From the NCBI RefSeq assembly GCF_024347595.1, contig NZ_AP025506.1, forward strand, positions 1,922,001 through 1,986,000: DNA of 64,000 bases, given 5' to 3'. The translations under genes and the position numbers were made by a program. The notes beneath the pieces were generated by a model, which was not told where the DNA came from, did not search any database, and saw only the letters and a list, made by a program, of their open reading frames with translations. Origin of the DNA: Vibrio pomeroyi (GTDB lineage: Bacteria; Pseudomonadota; Gammaproteobacteria; Enterobacterales; Vibrionaceae). This document shows, piece by piece, positions 1 through 7,805 of the stretch (its first letter is position 1; each line of letters begins with the position of its first letter).

Positions 1-6
1 GGTCAT
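1..6 (-). CDS. Possible start of a leftward gene (partial, 2 codons)
   Basis: Only an ATG (complement of 4-6) and one Thr codon lie inside the window, so no product can be named. The start is suggested by a GGAG Shine-Dalgarno motif about 7 nt upstream and by a perfect TATAAT on the minus strand (complement of 27-32). No good -35 box is visible. Codirectional genes pepN and the DUF2835 gene lie upstream of it. The evidence is thin. Confidence 0.25.
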
Positions 7-234
7 AGTCACACTCCACAATTAGAATTATATTTTATTATTAGGGGGATCACTTAATCTGGTGTTTGAATCGTGCCGTTGAGCGCTTTTCTACTAACGA
101 GTTAAGCAAAGGTAATGCATTCATTTATTGTAAAAGCATTATTGAGAAATGGTTAATTGTTTTGGAGGTGGTAAGAGGTGAAATGTTTGATTATGTGATT
201 AAGATTCCTTTTAACTCACTAGGCACGCCAAGGT
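7..234. other. Intergenic region at left edge
   Basis: I see no supported gene here. A 62-codon plus-strand frame opens with TTG at 66, lacks a clear ribosome site and runs into the 3' end of the DUF2835 gene; I treat it as chance. The only signal is the minus-strand TATAAT at 27-32 next to the possible start at position 6. Confidence 0.4.
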
Positions 235-453
235 TTACAGAGCTTCCAACTTAATAAACTTATTTTTTTGGTCAGTTGTCAGTCTAAACTGCCCTCTAAC
301 CCCTATTTGTGTAAGAAATGGTCTGAACCGAGTTGCAGGTAACTGTAAACGTAATCCAGTTGTTGTTATCACTTGAACTTTACTTGCGGCACCAGAATAA
401 CTGGCCAAAAACTGCTGATATGAGATGTTAAGTTGGAAAATATAGTGGTTCAT
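235..453 (-). CDS. DUF2835 family small protein
   Basis: A 72-residue protein matching the DUF2835 family: an opening like NHYIFQLNIS, a middle LQLPATRFRPF and an ending RGQFRLTTDQNKF-like stretch before an acidic-hydrophobic tail. The family is short, has no signal peptide or membrane segment, and has no established biochemical role that I know of. I start it at the ATG at 453 rather than 14 codons upstream, because the family begins there and an AGGT motif sits 6-7 nt before it. A LexA-box palindrome lies 8 nt upstream of the start, so the gene is probably induced by DNA damage. The pepN terminator (568-601) separates it from pepN, giving it its own transcription unit. Confidence 0.8.
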   Translation of the reverse strand: MNHYIFQLNISYQQFLASYSGAASKVQVITTTGLRLQLPATRFRPFLTQIGVRGQFRLTTDQKNKFIKLEAL

Positions 454-460
454 ACGATAC

Positions 461-476
461 CTGTATAAATATACAG
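461..476. promoter_or_regulatory. LexA (SOS) box
   Basis: CTGTATAAATATACAG is a CTG-N10-CAG palindrome. Read on the minus strand it differs at one of 16 positions from the gammaproteobacterial LexA consensus CTGTATATATATACAG. It lies 8 nt upstream of the DUF2835 start codon, where bound LexA would block transcription. Its core TATATT/TATAAA may itself be the -10 element. No other gene start is close enough to be the target. Confidence 0.8.
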
Positions 477-567
477 TGCCGGTATTTTTTGGCACTTAAC
501 GATGTTTGACTGTAAAACTGAGCTTGAAAACCTCTCTAGCCTATCGAAAATTCGATGAACCAGAAAC

Positions 568-601
568 AAAAAATCAGTGGCAGATATTCTCTACCACTGA
601 T
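568..601 (-). terminator. Rho-independent terminator of pepN
   Basis: Inverted arms at 573-580 and 594-601 (ATCAGTGG/CCACTGAT) are followed on the minus strand by a T run. The hairpin lies 60 nt beyond the pepN stop codon. Confidence 0.75.
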
Positions 602-660
602 GACTTTTCTTTATAAGTAAACAGCTTATAAGTAAACCGTTAACCTTGAGAACGCTTCAC

Positions 661-3267
661 TTAAGCTTCTAGTGCTTTCGTTACTTTCTCAAATAGGTCT
701 TTTGCTAAGTTATCCATGTTCTTCAATGTCTCAAGTTCCTGCTTGATAAGAGCTTGTCGCTCATCATCGTACTTACGGAATTTAAGAAGTGGATCAATCA
801 GACGTGAAGCAACTTGCGGGTTACTGCTGTTTAACTCACGTAAGATCTCACCTGCAAACGCATACCCCTGACCAGACTTGTCATGGAACTGTACCGGGTT
901 CATGTTTAAGAATGAACCAACCAAGTTACGAGTTCGGTTCGGGTTCTTCAAACTAAAGGCTTGATGTGACATAGATTCTTTGATCACTTCAAGCGCATTT
1001 GAACTTGGGTTCGTACCTTGCAGAGCAAACCACTTATCCATCACAAGACCATCGTGTTTCCACTTGTCGCTGTAATCTGCCATCAAAGTTTCACGACATG
1101 CCAGTTGTGCGCTGTTTGCCGCGCCCATCGCTGCCATGGTATCTGTCATGTTGTTTGCTTGCTGGTACATGGCAACAACCAAATCGTTGCCCTGCTCTGT
1201 ATGTGCTAAGTAACTTAGGCAAACTTTACGCAAAGTGCGCTTACCAATCGAATCGTGATCGATTGTGTATTCCTCTAGTGCATTACTGTGATAAACCGCA
1301 GCCAGTTCGTCTTCAAGTTCTGTTGCCAGTGTTACCTTCATTGAGTTGAGCACAGATGCAACAGCATCAATATCAACACGCTCGTACCAACCCGATACTT
1401 CGTTATGACTTGGCAATGAAAGCATCTCTGCGATAAAGGCAGGTTCTAGCGAATCGCTCAATAGTACGCCACGGAATGCATCAACCACAGAATCAGAAAG
1501 TGCAAACGCTTCGCCTTGTTGAACTTTTTCAACATTGCTGCGGATGTATTTCGCCAACAGCATTTGACCAGCATCCCAACGAGAGAACTCATTGCGTGCA
1601 TTCACCATCAAGAAGATAAGTTCTTCATCTGAGTAGTCGTACTCCAATTTCACTGGCGCAGAGAATTCACGAAGTAGTGATGGGATTGGACGTTCAGAAA
1701 CGTTTTCAAACACGAAAGTTTGTTCCGCTTCTTTCACATCTAATACGTTATGAACTGGCTTTCCGTTACATTGTAACTCAACAACATCACCCGAAGCAGT
1801 GTACAGCTCGATATCTAGAGGGATATGCAGAGCCTGCTTCTCAGTTTGCTCATGCGTTGGTGCCGTTACTTGGCGAGTTGTTAACGTGTATTGTTTCTTA
1901 TCTGCATCGTAGTGACTTTCAACAGACAGCGTCGGCGTACCAGACTGGCTGTACCATAGACGGAACTGAGACAGATCAACACCCGATGCGTCTTCCATTG
2001 CTGCGACGAAATCTTCACATGTTGCAGCCGTACCATCGTGACGTTCGAAGTACAGCTTCATGCCTTTTTGGAAACCATCTTCGCCCAACAATGTGTGGAT
2101 CATACGGATCACTTCACTGCCCTTTTCGTACACTGTCAAAGTGTAGAAGTTATTCATTTCTATCACTTTTTCTGGGCGAATCGGGTGAGACATTGGGCTT
2201 GCATCTTCAGCGAATTGTGGACCGCGAATGATACGTACATTGTTGATACGGTTTACCGCGCGAGAACCAAGATCAGACGAGAACTCTTGGTCGCGGAATA
2301 CCGTTAAGCCTTCTTTCAAGCTCAGCTGGAACCAATCGCGACAAGTCACTCGGTTACCTGTCCAGTTATGGAAGTATTCATGGCCGATTACAGCTTCAAT
2401 ACCTAGGTAATCTGTATCCGTTGCAGTTTGGTCGTTTGCTAGAACGAACTTCGAGTTAAATACGTTCAAGCCTTTGTTTTCCATCGCACCCATGTTGAAG
2501 AAATCAACCGCTACGATCATGTAGATGTCTAAGTCGTATTCAAGATTGAAACGCTCTTCGTCCCACTTCATTGAGTTAATCAAAGAAACCATCGCGTGGT
2601 TTGCACGGTCTAGATTACCTTTATCAACAAAGATTTCTAGGTCAACTTTGCGACCCGATTGTGTGGTGTATGCATCACGAAGTACATCGAAATCACCCGC
2701 AACTAAAGCAAACAAGTACGCTGGTTTTGGATGTGGGTCTTGCCACTTCACCCAATGACGATCGTTTTCAGCTTCGCCTTCATCTACACGGTTACCATTA
2801 CTTAATAAGAATGGGTTCTCTGCTTTGTCTGCGATTACCGTTGTGGTGAATTTCGCCAACACATCTGGGCGATCCATGTAGTAAGTAATACGACGGAAAC
2901 CTTCGGCTTCACACTGAGTACAGAACGCACCACCCGACTTGTACAAGCCTTCAAGTGCGCTGTTTCCTTCAGGGTTAACTTCGGTAACGATGGTTAGCGT
3001 AAACTCTTTTGGAAGGTCATTCAGCGTAAGTTGAGTTTCAGACTGCTCGTACTGAGTCCATTCGTTGCCTTCAACCAAAACAGAAACCAACTTCAAGCCT
3101 TCACCATCAAGTACTAATGTCGTGCTGTCTTTCTCCTGCTTAACACTAGAAACAGCCGTAACAATGGATGCTGAGTCGTACAAATCGAAAGTAAGATCGA
3201 TTTCAGAAATCGTGTGAGATGGTGATTGATAATCTTTACGATACTTGGCTTGAGGTGTATGTGCCAT
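661..3267 (-). CDS. pepN: Aminopeptidase N
   Basis: A cytosolic M1-family zinc metallopeptidase of 868 residues, close to the 870 of the E. coli enzyme, that removes N-terminal residues from peptides in the last steps of protein turnover. The substrate-anchoring GAMEN motif is at residues 260-264. The zinc-binding HEYFH motif is at 296-300, with the third ligand Glu319 in the KEG motif 18 residues after the second His. The N-terminal beta domain, the catalytic domain and the long helical C-terminal domain all fit in this length. There is no signal peptide. An AGGAA ribosome site precedes the ATG. The gene has its own terminator downstream and a terminator upstream at 3354-3385, so it is probably monocistronic. 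Confidence 0.97.
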   Translation of the reverse strand: MAHTPQAKYRKDYQSPSHTISEIDLTFDLYDSASIVTAVSSVKQEKDSTTLVLDGEGLKLVSVLVEGNEWTQYEQSETQLTLNDLPKEFTLTIVTEVNPEGNSALEGLYKSGGAFCTQCEAEGFRRITYYMDRPDVLAKFTTTVIADKAENPFLLSNGNRVDEGEAENDRHWVKWQDPHPKPAYLFALVAGDFDVLRDAYTTQSGRKVDLEIFVDKGNLDRANHAMVSLINSMKWDEERFNLEYDLDIYMIVAVDFFNMGAMENKGLNVFNSKFVLANDQTATDTDYLGIEAVIGHEYFHNWTGNRVTCRDWFQLSLKEGLTVFRDQEFSSDLGSRAVNRINNVRIIRGPQFAEDASPMSHPIRPEKVIEMNNFYTLTVYEKGSEVIRMIHTLLGEDGFQKGMKLYFERHDGTAATCEDFVAAMEDASGVDLSQFRLWYSQSGTPTLSVESHYDADKKQYTLTTRQVTAPTHEQTEKQALHIPLDIELYTASGDVVELQCNGKPVHNVLDVKEAEQTFVFENVSERPIPSLLREFSAPVKLEYDYSDEELIFLMVNARNEFSRWDAGQMLLAKYIRSNVEKVQQGEAFALSDSVVDAFRGVLLSDSLEPAFIAEMLSLPSHNEVSGWYERVDIDAVASVLNSMKVTLATELEDELAAVYHSNALEEYTIDHDSIGKRTLRKVCLSYLAHTEQGNDLVVAMYQQANNMTDTMAAMGAANSAQLACRETLMADYSDKWKHDGLVMDKWFALQGTNPSSNALEVIKESMSHQAFSLKNPNRTRNLVGSFLNMNPVQFHDKSGQGYAFAGEILRELNSSNPQVASRLIDPLLKFRKYDDERQALIKQELETLKNMDNLAKDLFEKVTKALEA

Positions 3268-3353
3268 GACGGGTTCCTTTTGATCGTTATACGTAATTAT
3301 TTTTTAACTGTATATATCTAAAGGTTGAGCGCCAATAAAACAAGGGGAATATT

Positions 3354-3385
3354 AAAAAAAGGAGGCATTGTAAGAAAATGCCTCC
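3354..3385 (-). terminator. Rho-independent terminator
   Basis: GGAGGCATT at 3361-3369 pairs with AATGCCTCC at 3377-3385. The minus strand continues into a run of seven T. It ends the transcript of the exported-protein gene at 3486-4169 and insulates pepN. Confidence 0.85.
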
Positions 3386-3485
3386 ATGTTTTGCTATTTT
3401 ATCAATCAAATCAGACAGGAACGCCTAAGAAATGAACTGTGCACAATATTATCAACGAGTACGACTTTACTGCTAAAACTCACGA

Positions 3486-4169
3486 TTATCGGATGCGATT
3501 GAGCACCGCAAACATGTCTCCCTCTTCACCTTGCAGCGTTAACACATCGCTGTTCAATGTATAACGAGTACCGTGTTCACCGTTCTCATAAAGTAACACT
3601 AACTGGTCGCCTTCTGTGTAATACACCCCGCGACGAATGACTTCACCACCTTCTTCATCGGAAACTCGAAACATGAATATGAAGTCTGGCTGCAGAACCA
3701 AATCCATTTTTTGAATGTTACTTGCACGTAAATCGCTTCCAGACAGTTCGGCACTTGACCAGATTCCCGCCAATGCATTGGGCAAGGCCTTGGTGAACAT
3801 AACCCCGTTAAGATTCAGCATGTTGTGATTACTGCTGTATGCGTAAACCTGAGGTTCTGAGGTATTCAAACCCAAAATGATAGTGTCTTCATTGGCGTTA
3901 TACAAACCTTCCCAATGATCGACGCTGTAGTCTTTCTTTTGGATATCGATAGTGAATGAGTAGTTTGAATCAAGAGTCAGCTTGATCGCTCTAAAGTTTT
4001 CAGTACCTTGCTCAGGATCAGGGTTCATCAAATACCAATCACCAAGCAGCAAAGGAAGGTCAAAATGGGATAGATTACTATCACTTTTTGATTGTTGGCT
4101 ACTCGAAGCGACCTCGCTCCCAAAAGCCACAAAACTTAAACAAGATAAAAATAGTAGAATCCATTTCAT
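3486..4169 (-). CDS. Exported protein of unknown function
   Basis: A 227-residue protein that I do not recognise. It begins with a clear signal peptide (MKWILLFLSCLSFVAFG, probable cleavage near residue 17 before SEVAS), with no lipobox cysteine at the expected cut, so it is likely periplasmic. The mature part is acidic, rich in beta-forming residues and polar turns, and has two similar halves around WEGLYNANEDTIILG and RRGVYYTEGDQLVLL. This suggests a duplicated beta-barrel or lipocalin-like fold, which is an inference only. The frame extends 22 codons further upstream, but the ATG at 4169 has the signal peptide and a strong GAGGGGA ribosome site. It is flanked by terminators on both sides and so is transcribed alone. 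Confidence 0.7.
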   Translation of the reverse strand: MKWILLFLSCLSFVAFGSEVASSSQQSKSDSNLSHFDLPLLLGDWYLMNPDPEQGTENFRAIKLTLDSNYSFTIDIQKKDYSVDHWEGLYNANEDTIILGLNTSEPQVYAYSSNHNMLNLNGVMFTKALPNALAGIWSSAELSGSDLRASNIQKMDLVLQPDFIFMFRVSDEEGGEVIRRGVYYTEGDQLVLLYENGEHGTRYTLNSDVLTLQGEEGDMFAVLNRIR

Positions 4170-4491
4170 AAGCGTCCCCTCGTTTTCTTTAAGCTTAGGC
4201 ACGTAATGAATAGAAAGCGAAAAAATATGATCCAAGTCACTAAATTTTAAGTGCGAAGTAACTTAAATGTCATTATCACTCGAAAAATAATACTTAAGTT
4301 TAGTTATTTTTACGGTGTACTTGACAGTCGAAAATCAAATAACAGTGGTTCTGGAACAAGTTAAAAAGCGAGGAAGCGTGCCGTTAACGTGACATAGCTC
4401 TAGGCAAGAACGCAAGTACAAAAAAAGCGAGCCTAGGCTCGCTTTTCAAATAGTACGTCTTTAAACAATCACCTTACAACAGGTATTTTGT
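4170..4491. other. Intergenic region between the exported-protein gene and prc
   Basis: This 322-bp gap has no coding potential that I can support. It holds the prc terminator (4420-4446), and the AT-rich part at 4200-4330 presumably carries the promoter of the minus-strand exported-protein gene. I cannot assign a convincing -35/-10 pair. Confidence 0.5.
4420..4446 (-). terminator. Rho-independent terminator of proQ-prc
   Basis: A near-perfect palindrome, AAAAGCGAG (4423-4431) / CTCGCTTTT (4438-4446) with a CCTAGG loop. The minus strand continues in seven T. It lies 45 nt after the prc stop codon. Confidence 0.85.
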
Positions 4492-6486
4492 TTATTTCTT
4501 GATCATATCCAGCATGATAGCAACTGATTCATCAAGATAAGCATCCGGGGCTTCGTAGTCTTTTGGAATATCATCCAACGTTTTAAATGCCTCTAACTTA
4601 GCGGCTTTTTGACGTTGGTTAATACGATCTAGACGAAGCGCATCCGCATCATCACTCTCTTGTTGACGAACCTTTTCATTAAGAGAAAGGTCGTTGTCGT
4701 CTTTATCTGCCTTATACTTTTCAATATCTTGCGCGATAAAGCCAAATTCCATATCTGTTGCGATACGAGCTTGGTGTTTGGCCGTCAACGCTGCGATTTG
4801 CTCATCGTTACGCTGTAACACTGAGTACTTCGCTTTGTCGATGCTGTCCCAAGGAAGAGCATTGTCTTCAACACTTTCACCGGTATCTGCAGGATCAATC
4901 GGCGTTGGGTAAGCAATATCAGGCACTACGCCCTTGTTTTGCGTACTACCACCATTGATTCGGTAGAATTTCTGGATTGTGTATTGAACGTAGCCTAACT
5001 CTTTATCGAACAAATCATAAATATGATTCAAAGAGCGATGTTGTTGCACCGTACCTTTACCGAAAGAGTTTTCACCCAAGATAATTGCACGACCGTAATC
5101 TTGCATCGCTGCTGCAAAGATTTCAGACGCTGAAGCACTGTAGCGATTCACCAATACCGTTAACGGGCCTTGGTAACTGATTTGACCATCAGTATCGCTG
5201 TTCACTTTGACACGACCGTAGCTATCACGAACCTGAACAACAGGTCCCTCTTTGATAAACAAACCAGAGAGTTCGGTTGCTTCAGTCAGTGCACCACCAC
5301 CGTTGTTTCGAAGGTCAACAATAATACCTTCAACACCTTGCTCTTTAAGCTCAGTGATCAGTTTATCGGTGTCTTTAGAAAGGCCAACGTAGAAGCTTGG
5401 TACTTCTAGTACACCAATCTTCTTGCCGTCTTTCTCGATCACTTCTGATTTAACAGCGCGGTCTTCTAAACGAATCTTATCGCGAACAATTGTGACAACG
5501 TGACTTTTTGCATCTTTACCATCTGGCAAGATCTGTAGCTTCACTTTAGTCCCTTTCGGGCCTTTAATAAGTTGTACTACATCGTCTAAACGCCAGCCGA
5601 TAACATCAACAATCTCTTCGCCATCTTGACCAACGCCGACAATGCGGTCGCCATCACTCAATTGTTTACTGTTTGACGCAGGGCCACCAGCAACTAAAGA
5701 ACGAATAACGGTGTAGTCGTCTGTCATTTGAAGTACAGCACCAATACCCTCTAGAGATAGATTCATCTCAGATTGGAATTGTTCTGCATTTCTTGGAGAA
5801 AGGTAACTGGTGTGCGGATCAACTTCACGCGCAAATGCGTTCATGTAGATCTGGAAAGCATCTTCATTATGCGATTGCGTAATACGCTTCATCGCATTGT
5901 TGTAACGCTTTTCCAAAACTTCTTGAATCTCTGGCCACTCTTTACCAGTAAGTTTTAGATTCAACGCATCGTATTTAACGCGTTTTCTCCAAAGCTCATT
6001 CACTTCAGCGATATCTTTTGGCCACTCAGCTTCACTACGATTGAGCTCAATACTTTCATCAGTACCAAACTTAATCTCAGTATCTAGCAAAGACAATGCA
6101 TATTGAAAACGTTCAAAACGCTTCTGCATAGACAGATTGTAAACATCGAATGCAATCTGGTTATTGCCCGATTTCAGCTGATCATCAATTTGTTTAGATG
6201 ACGCAGAGAAAGAGTCAATATCAGCTTGAGTGAAGATATTACGATTATAATCCAGCATCTCTAAGTAACGATTAAAGATAGCTTGAGAGAAATCATCGTT
6301 GAGATTGAAGTGTTTATAGTGAGAACGAGTAAATCGAGAAGTAACACGTTTACTAGCAGTTTCGTGTTGGACCTCAGGAGCGAGTAGAGGTAAATCGTCC
6401 TGATCTAATTTGGCTTCGAGAGCCTGAGCTGAAGCTGCTAGCCAAAAGCTAGCAGCAATCAGTGTCAATTTTGAACGGCATTTCAT
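4492..6486 (-). CDS. prc: Tail-specific periplasmic protease Prc (Tsp)
   Basis: A 664-residue S41-family carboxy-terminal processing protease, similar in length to E. coli Prc (682). It degrades periplasmic proteins with apolar C termini and trims cell-wall hydrolases and lipoproteins. A signal peptide covers residues 1-22 (ends SAQA). A PDZ domain lies at about 238-325 (LEGIGAVLQ onward). The catalytic Ser is in SASASE (Ser452) and the general-base Lys in FGKGTVQ (Lys477), 25 residues apart, as in the E. coli enzyme. The helical C-terminal region is complete. The gene follows proQ by 17 nt, the conserved proQ-prc operon. Its AGGAG ribosome site lies in that short gap, about 12 nt before the ATG, which is rather far. 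Confidence 0.97.
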   Translation of the reverse strand: MKCRSKLTLIAASFWLAASAQALEAKLDQDDLPLLAPEVQHETASKRVTSRFTRSHYKHFNLNDDFSQAIFNRYLEMLDYNRNIFTQADIDSFSASSKQIDDQLKSGNNQIAFDVYNLSMQKRFERFQYALSLLDTEIKFGTDESIELNRSEAEWPKDIAEVNELWRKRVKYDALNLKLTGKEWPEIQEVLEKRYNNAMKRITQSHNEDAFQIYMNAFAREVDPHTSYLSPRNAEQFQSEMNLSLEGIGAVLQMTDDYTVIRSLVAGGPASNSKQLSDGDRIVGVGQDGEEIVDVIGWRLDDVVQLIKGPKGTKVKLQILPDGKDAKSHVVTIVRDKIRLEDRAVKSEVIEKDGKKIGVLEVPSFYVGLSKDTDKLITELKEQGVEGIIVDLRNNGGGALTEATELSGLFIKEGPVVQVRDSYGRVKVNSDTDGQISYQGPLTVLVNRYSASASEIFAAAMQDYGRAIILGENSFGKGTVQQHRSLNHIYDLFDKELGYVQYTIQKFYRINGGSTQNKGVVPDIAYPTPIDPADTGESVEDNALPWDSIDKAKYSVLQRNDEQIAALTAKHQARIATDMEFGFIAQDIEKYKADKDDNDLSLNEKVRQQESDDADALRLDRINQRQKAAKLEAFKTLDDIPKDYEAPDAYLDESVAIMLDMIKK

Positions 6487-6503
6487 GCGTAGGAGTATCT
6501 CCT

Positions 6504-7127
6504 TTAAGCGCGCAAGTGCTCCGCTTTAACAACCATTTGTAGGCCGTTTGCTAACTGAACACGCACATCTTCCTTATTGATTTCAACAATGGTCGCAGCC
6601 ATGTTTCCTTTACCCATGTTCACATTTACTTCTTTGCCAGCGATGAATTCGTCAGCGTTCAAAGCGCGTGTTTCTACAGGCTTTTCTACTTTTGGTGCTT
6701 TAGGCGCTTGACGACGAGGCTGTTGAGCTTTCTTCGCCTTAGGTTTCGCTTTGCCTTCTTCACGAGCTTTTTGTGCTTGTTCTTTACGACGAGCCTGAAC
6801 TTTCGCTTTGCTTTCAGCAAGTGTAGCTTTAGCGTGTTCAACGTGCTCTTCTTCTAATGTGCCACACGCGTTGCCGTCTAGGTCAACACGTTCTGCGCCA
6901 GCTTTTACGCCGTGCAGGTAACGCCATGATGATGTGTACTGTCTTAACGCTGCACGAAGCTGAGTCTTACTTACTTTTTCGTCTTCATTTAGACGTTCAG
7001 CAAGATCTTGAAAAATACCAATTTTAAGTGGCTTCGCTTCACCTTCTAGAGTAAAGCATTTAGGGAAACATTCAGCAATATATGCGATAACTTCTTTGCT
7101 GTTTTTTAACTTTTCAGTGTTTTCCAT
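6504..7127 (-). CDS. proQ: RNA chaperone ProQ
   Basis: A 207-residue FinO/ProQ-family RNA-binding protein. The N-terminal FinO domain occupies about residues 1-120 ([15 protein letters not shown], then the [14 protein letters not shown] stretch). A lysine/arginine/alanine-rich linker spans about 122-155. A C-terminal Tudor-like domain with [16 protein letters not shown] follows. The family binds structured 3' ends of mRNAs and small RNAs and supports sRNA-mRNA pairing. An AGGAACCC ribosome site precedes the ATG. It is cotranscribed with prc and probably partly with msrC, because no terminator is visible in the 97 nt between them, though it has its own -10 box at 7182-7187. Confidence 0.95.
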   Translation of the reverse strand: MENTEKLKNSKEVIAYIAECFPKCFTLEGEAKPLKIGIFQDLAERLNEDEKVSKTQLRAALRQYTSSWRYLHGVKAGAERVDLDGNACGTLEEEHVEHAKATLAESKAKVQARRKEQAQKAREEGKAKPKAKKAQQPRRQAPKAPKVEKPVETRALNADEFIAGKEVNVNMGKGNMAATIVEINKEDVRVQLANGLQMVVKAEHLRA

Positions 7128-7181
7128 GTGGGTTCCTGGTTTTTGCGGTTTTCCGCGAGCATTAAGAAAATATTTTTACGT

Positions 7182-7187
7182 ATTATA
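7182..7187 (-). promoter_or_regulatory. -10 element upstream of proQ
   Basis: A perfect TATAAT on the minus strand, 54 nt upstream of the proQ start. The -35 position (GTGGTT at 17 nt) is a poor match. Between it and the ribosome site is a small hairpin, GCGG-TTTT-CCGC (7145-7156), in the predicted 5' leader. Confidence 0.5.
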
Positions 7188-7224
7188 GAGAGATGCTTGG
7201 GAAAAACCACAGTAAGAGAATAAT

Positions 7225-7716
7225 TTATGCCTTGTTCGCGTGCGAATTAAGCAGCTTTTCCACTTCTGCCATGAAAAATGTCAATCCGTCCTCGTCAATT
7301 TGAGAAAATCGGCCAACATTTGGGCTGTCGATATCAAGCACACCCGCTATTTTTCCACCGATAGAGAACGGAATTACGATTTCTGAGTTACTTGCAGCGT
7401 CACAAGCGATGTGACCTTCGAACTCATGAACATCATGAATGCGCTGAACTGTATTCGTCGCAACCGCAGTTCCACACACTCCACGCCCTACCGGAATTCG
7501 CACACAAGCAGGTTGACCTTGGAAAGGACCCAGTACAAGTTCGTCTTTTTCCTTAGCTTGATCCTGCTTCATTAAATAGAAACCCGCCCAATTCAAATCA
7601 TCCAATTCCATGAATAATAAAGAACTGATATTAGCAAGATTAGCAGTTAGATCGGTTTCTGATTCAATTAATGCAACGGCTTGTTTGGTTAAGCGTTGGT
7701 AATGTTCTATTTTCAT
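7225..7716 (-). CDS. msrC: Free methionine-(R)-sulfoxide reductase (GAF domain)
   Basis: A 163-residue single GAF-domain protein of the fRMsr family, which reduces free methionine-R-sulfoxide in the cytosol with thioredoxin as electron donor. The three family cysteines are present at residues 71, 81 and 105 (PACVRIP, GVCGTAV, HIACDAA). Later motifs SEIVIPF and GVLDIDSP complete the fold. I use the ATG at 7716, which has GGAAG 5 nt upstream, and not the TTG four codons earlier that overlaps this site. It is codirectional with proQ, as in enterobacteria, and divergent from the ABC exporter across 89 bp. Confidence 0.93.
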   Translation of the reverse strand: MKIEHYQRLTKQAVALIESETDLTANLANISSLLFMELDDLNWAGFYLMKQDQAKEKDELVLGPFQGQPACVRIPVGRGVCGTAVATNTVQRIHDVHEFEGHIACDAASNSEIVIPFSIGGKIAGVLDIDSPNVGRFSQIDEDGLTFFMAEVEKLLNSHANKA

Positions 7717-7805
7717 ATTAACTTCCAATTAAATTGAGACTTCCATTATCAAGAGAACGCAGTAGAATGCGGCCATCAAACTAAATAGGACTTATTCTCA
7801 TTACA

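Noticed and set aside
66..254. Plus-strand 62-codon frame starting with TTG
   Set aside because: No clear ribosome site, no family resemblance, and it overlaps the end of the DUF2835 gene.
1677..2231. 184-codon plus-strand frame inside pepN
   Set aside because: Entirely antisense to a clear aminopeptidase gene, with composition expected of a shadow frame.
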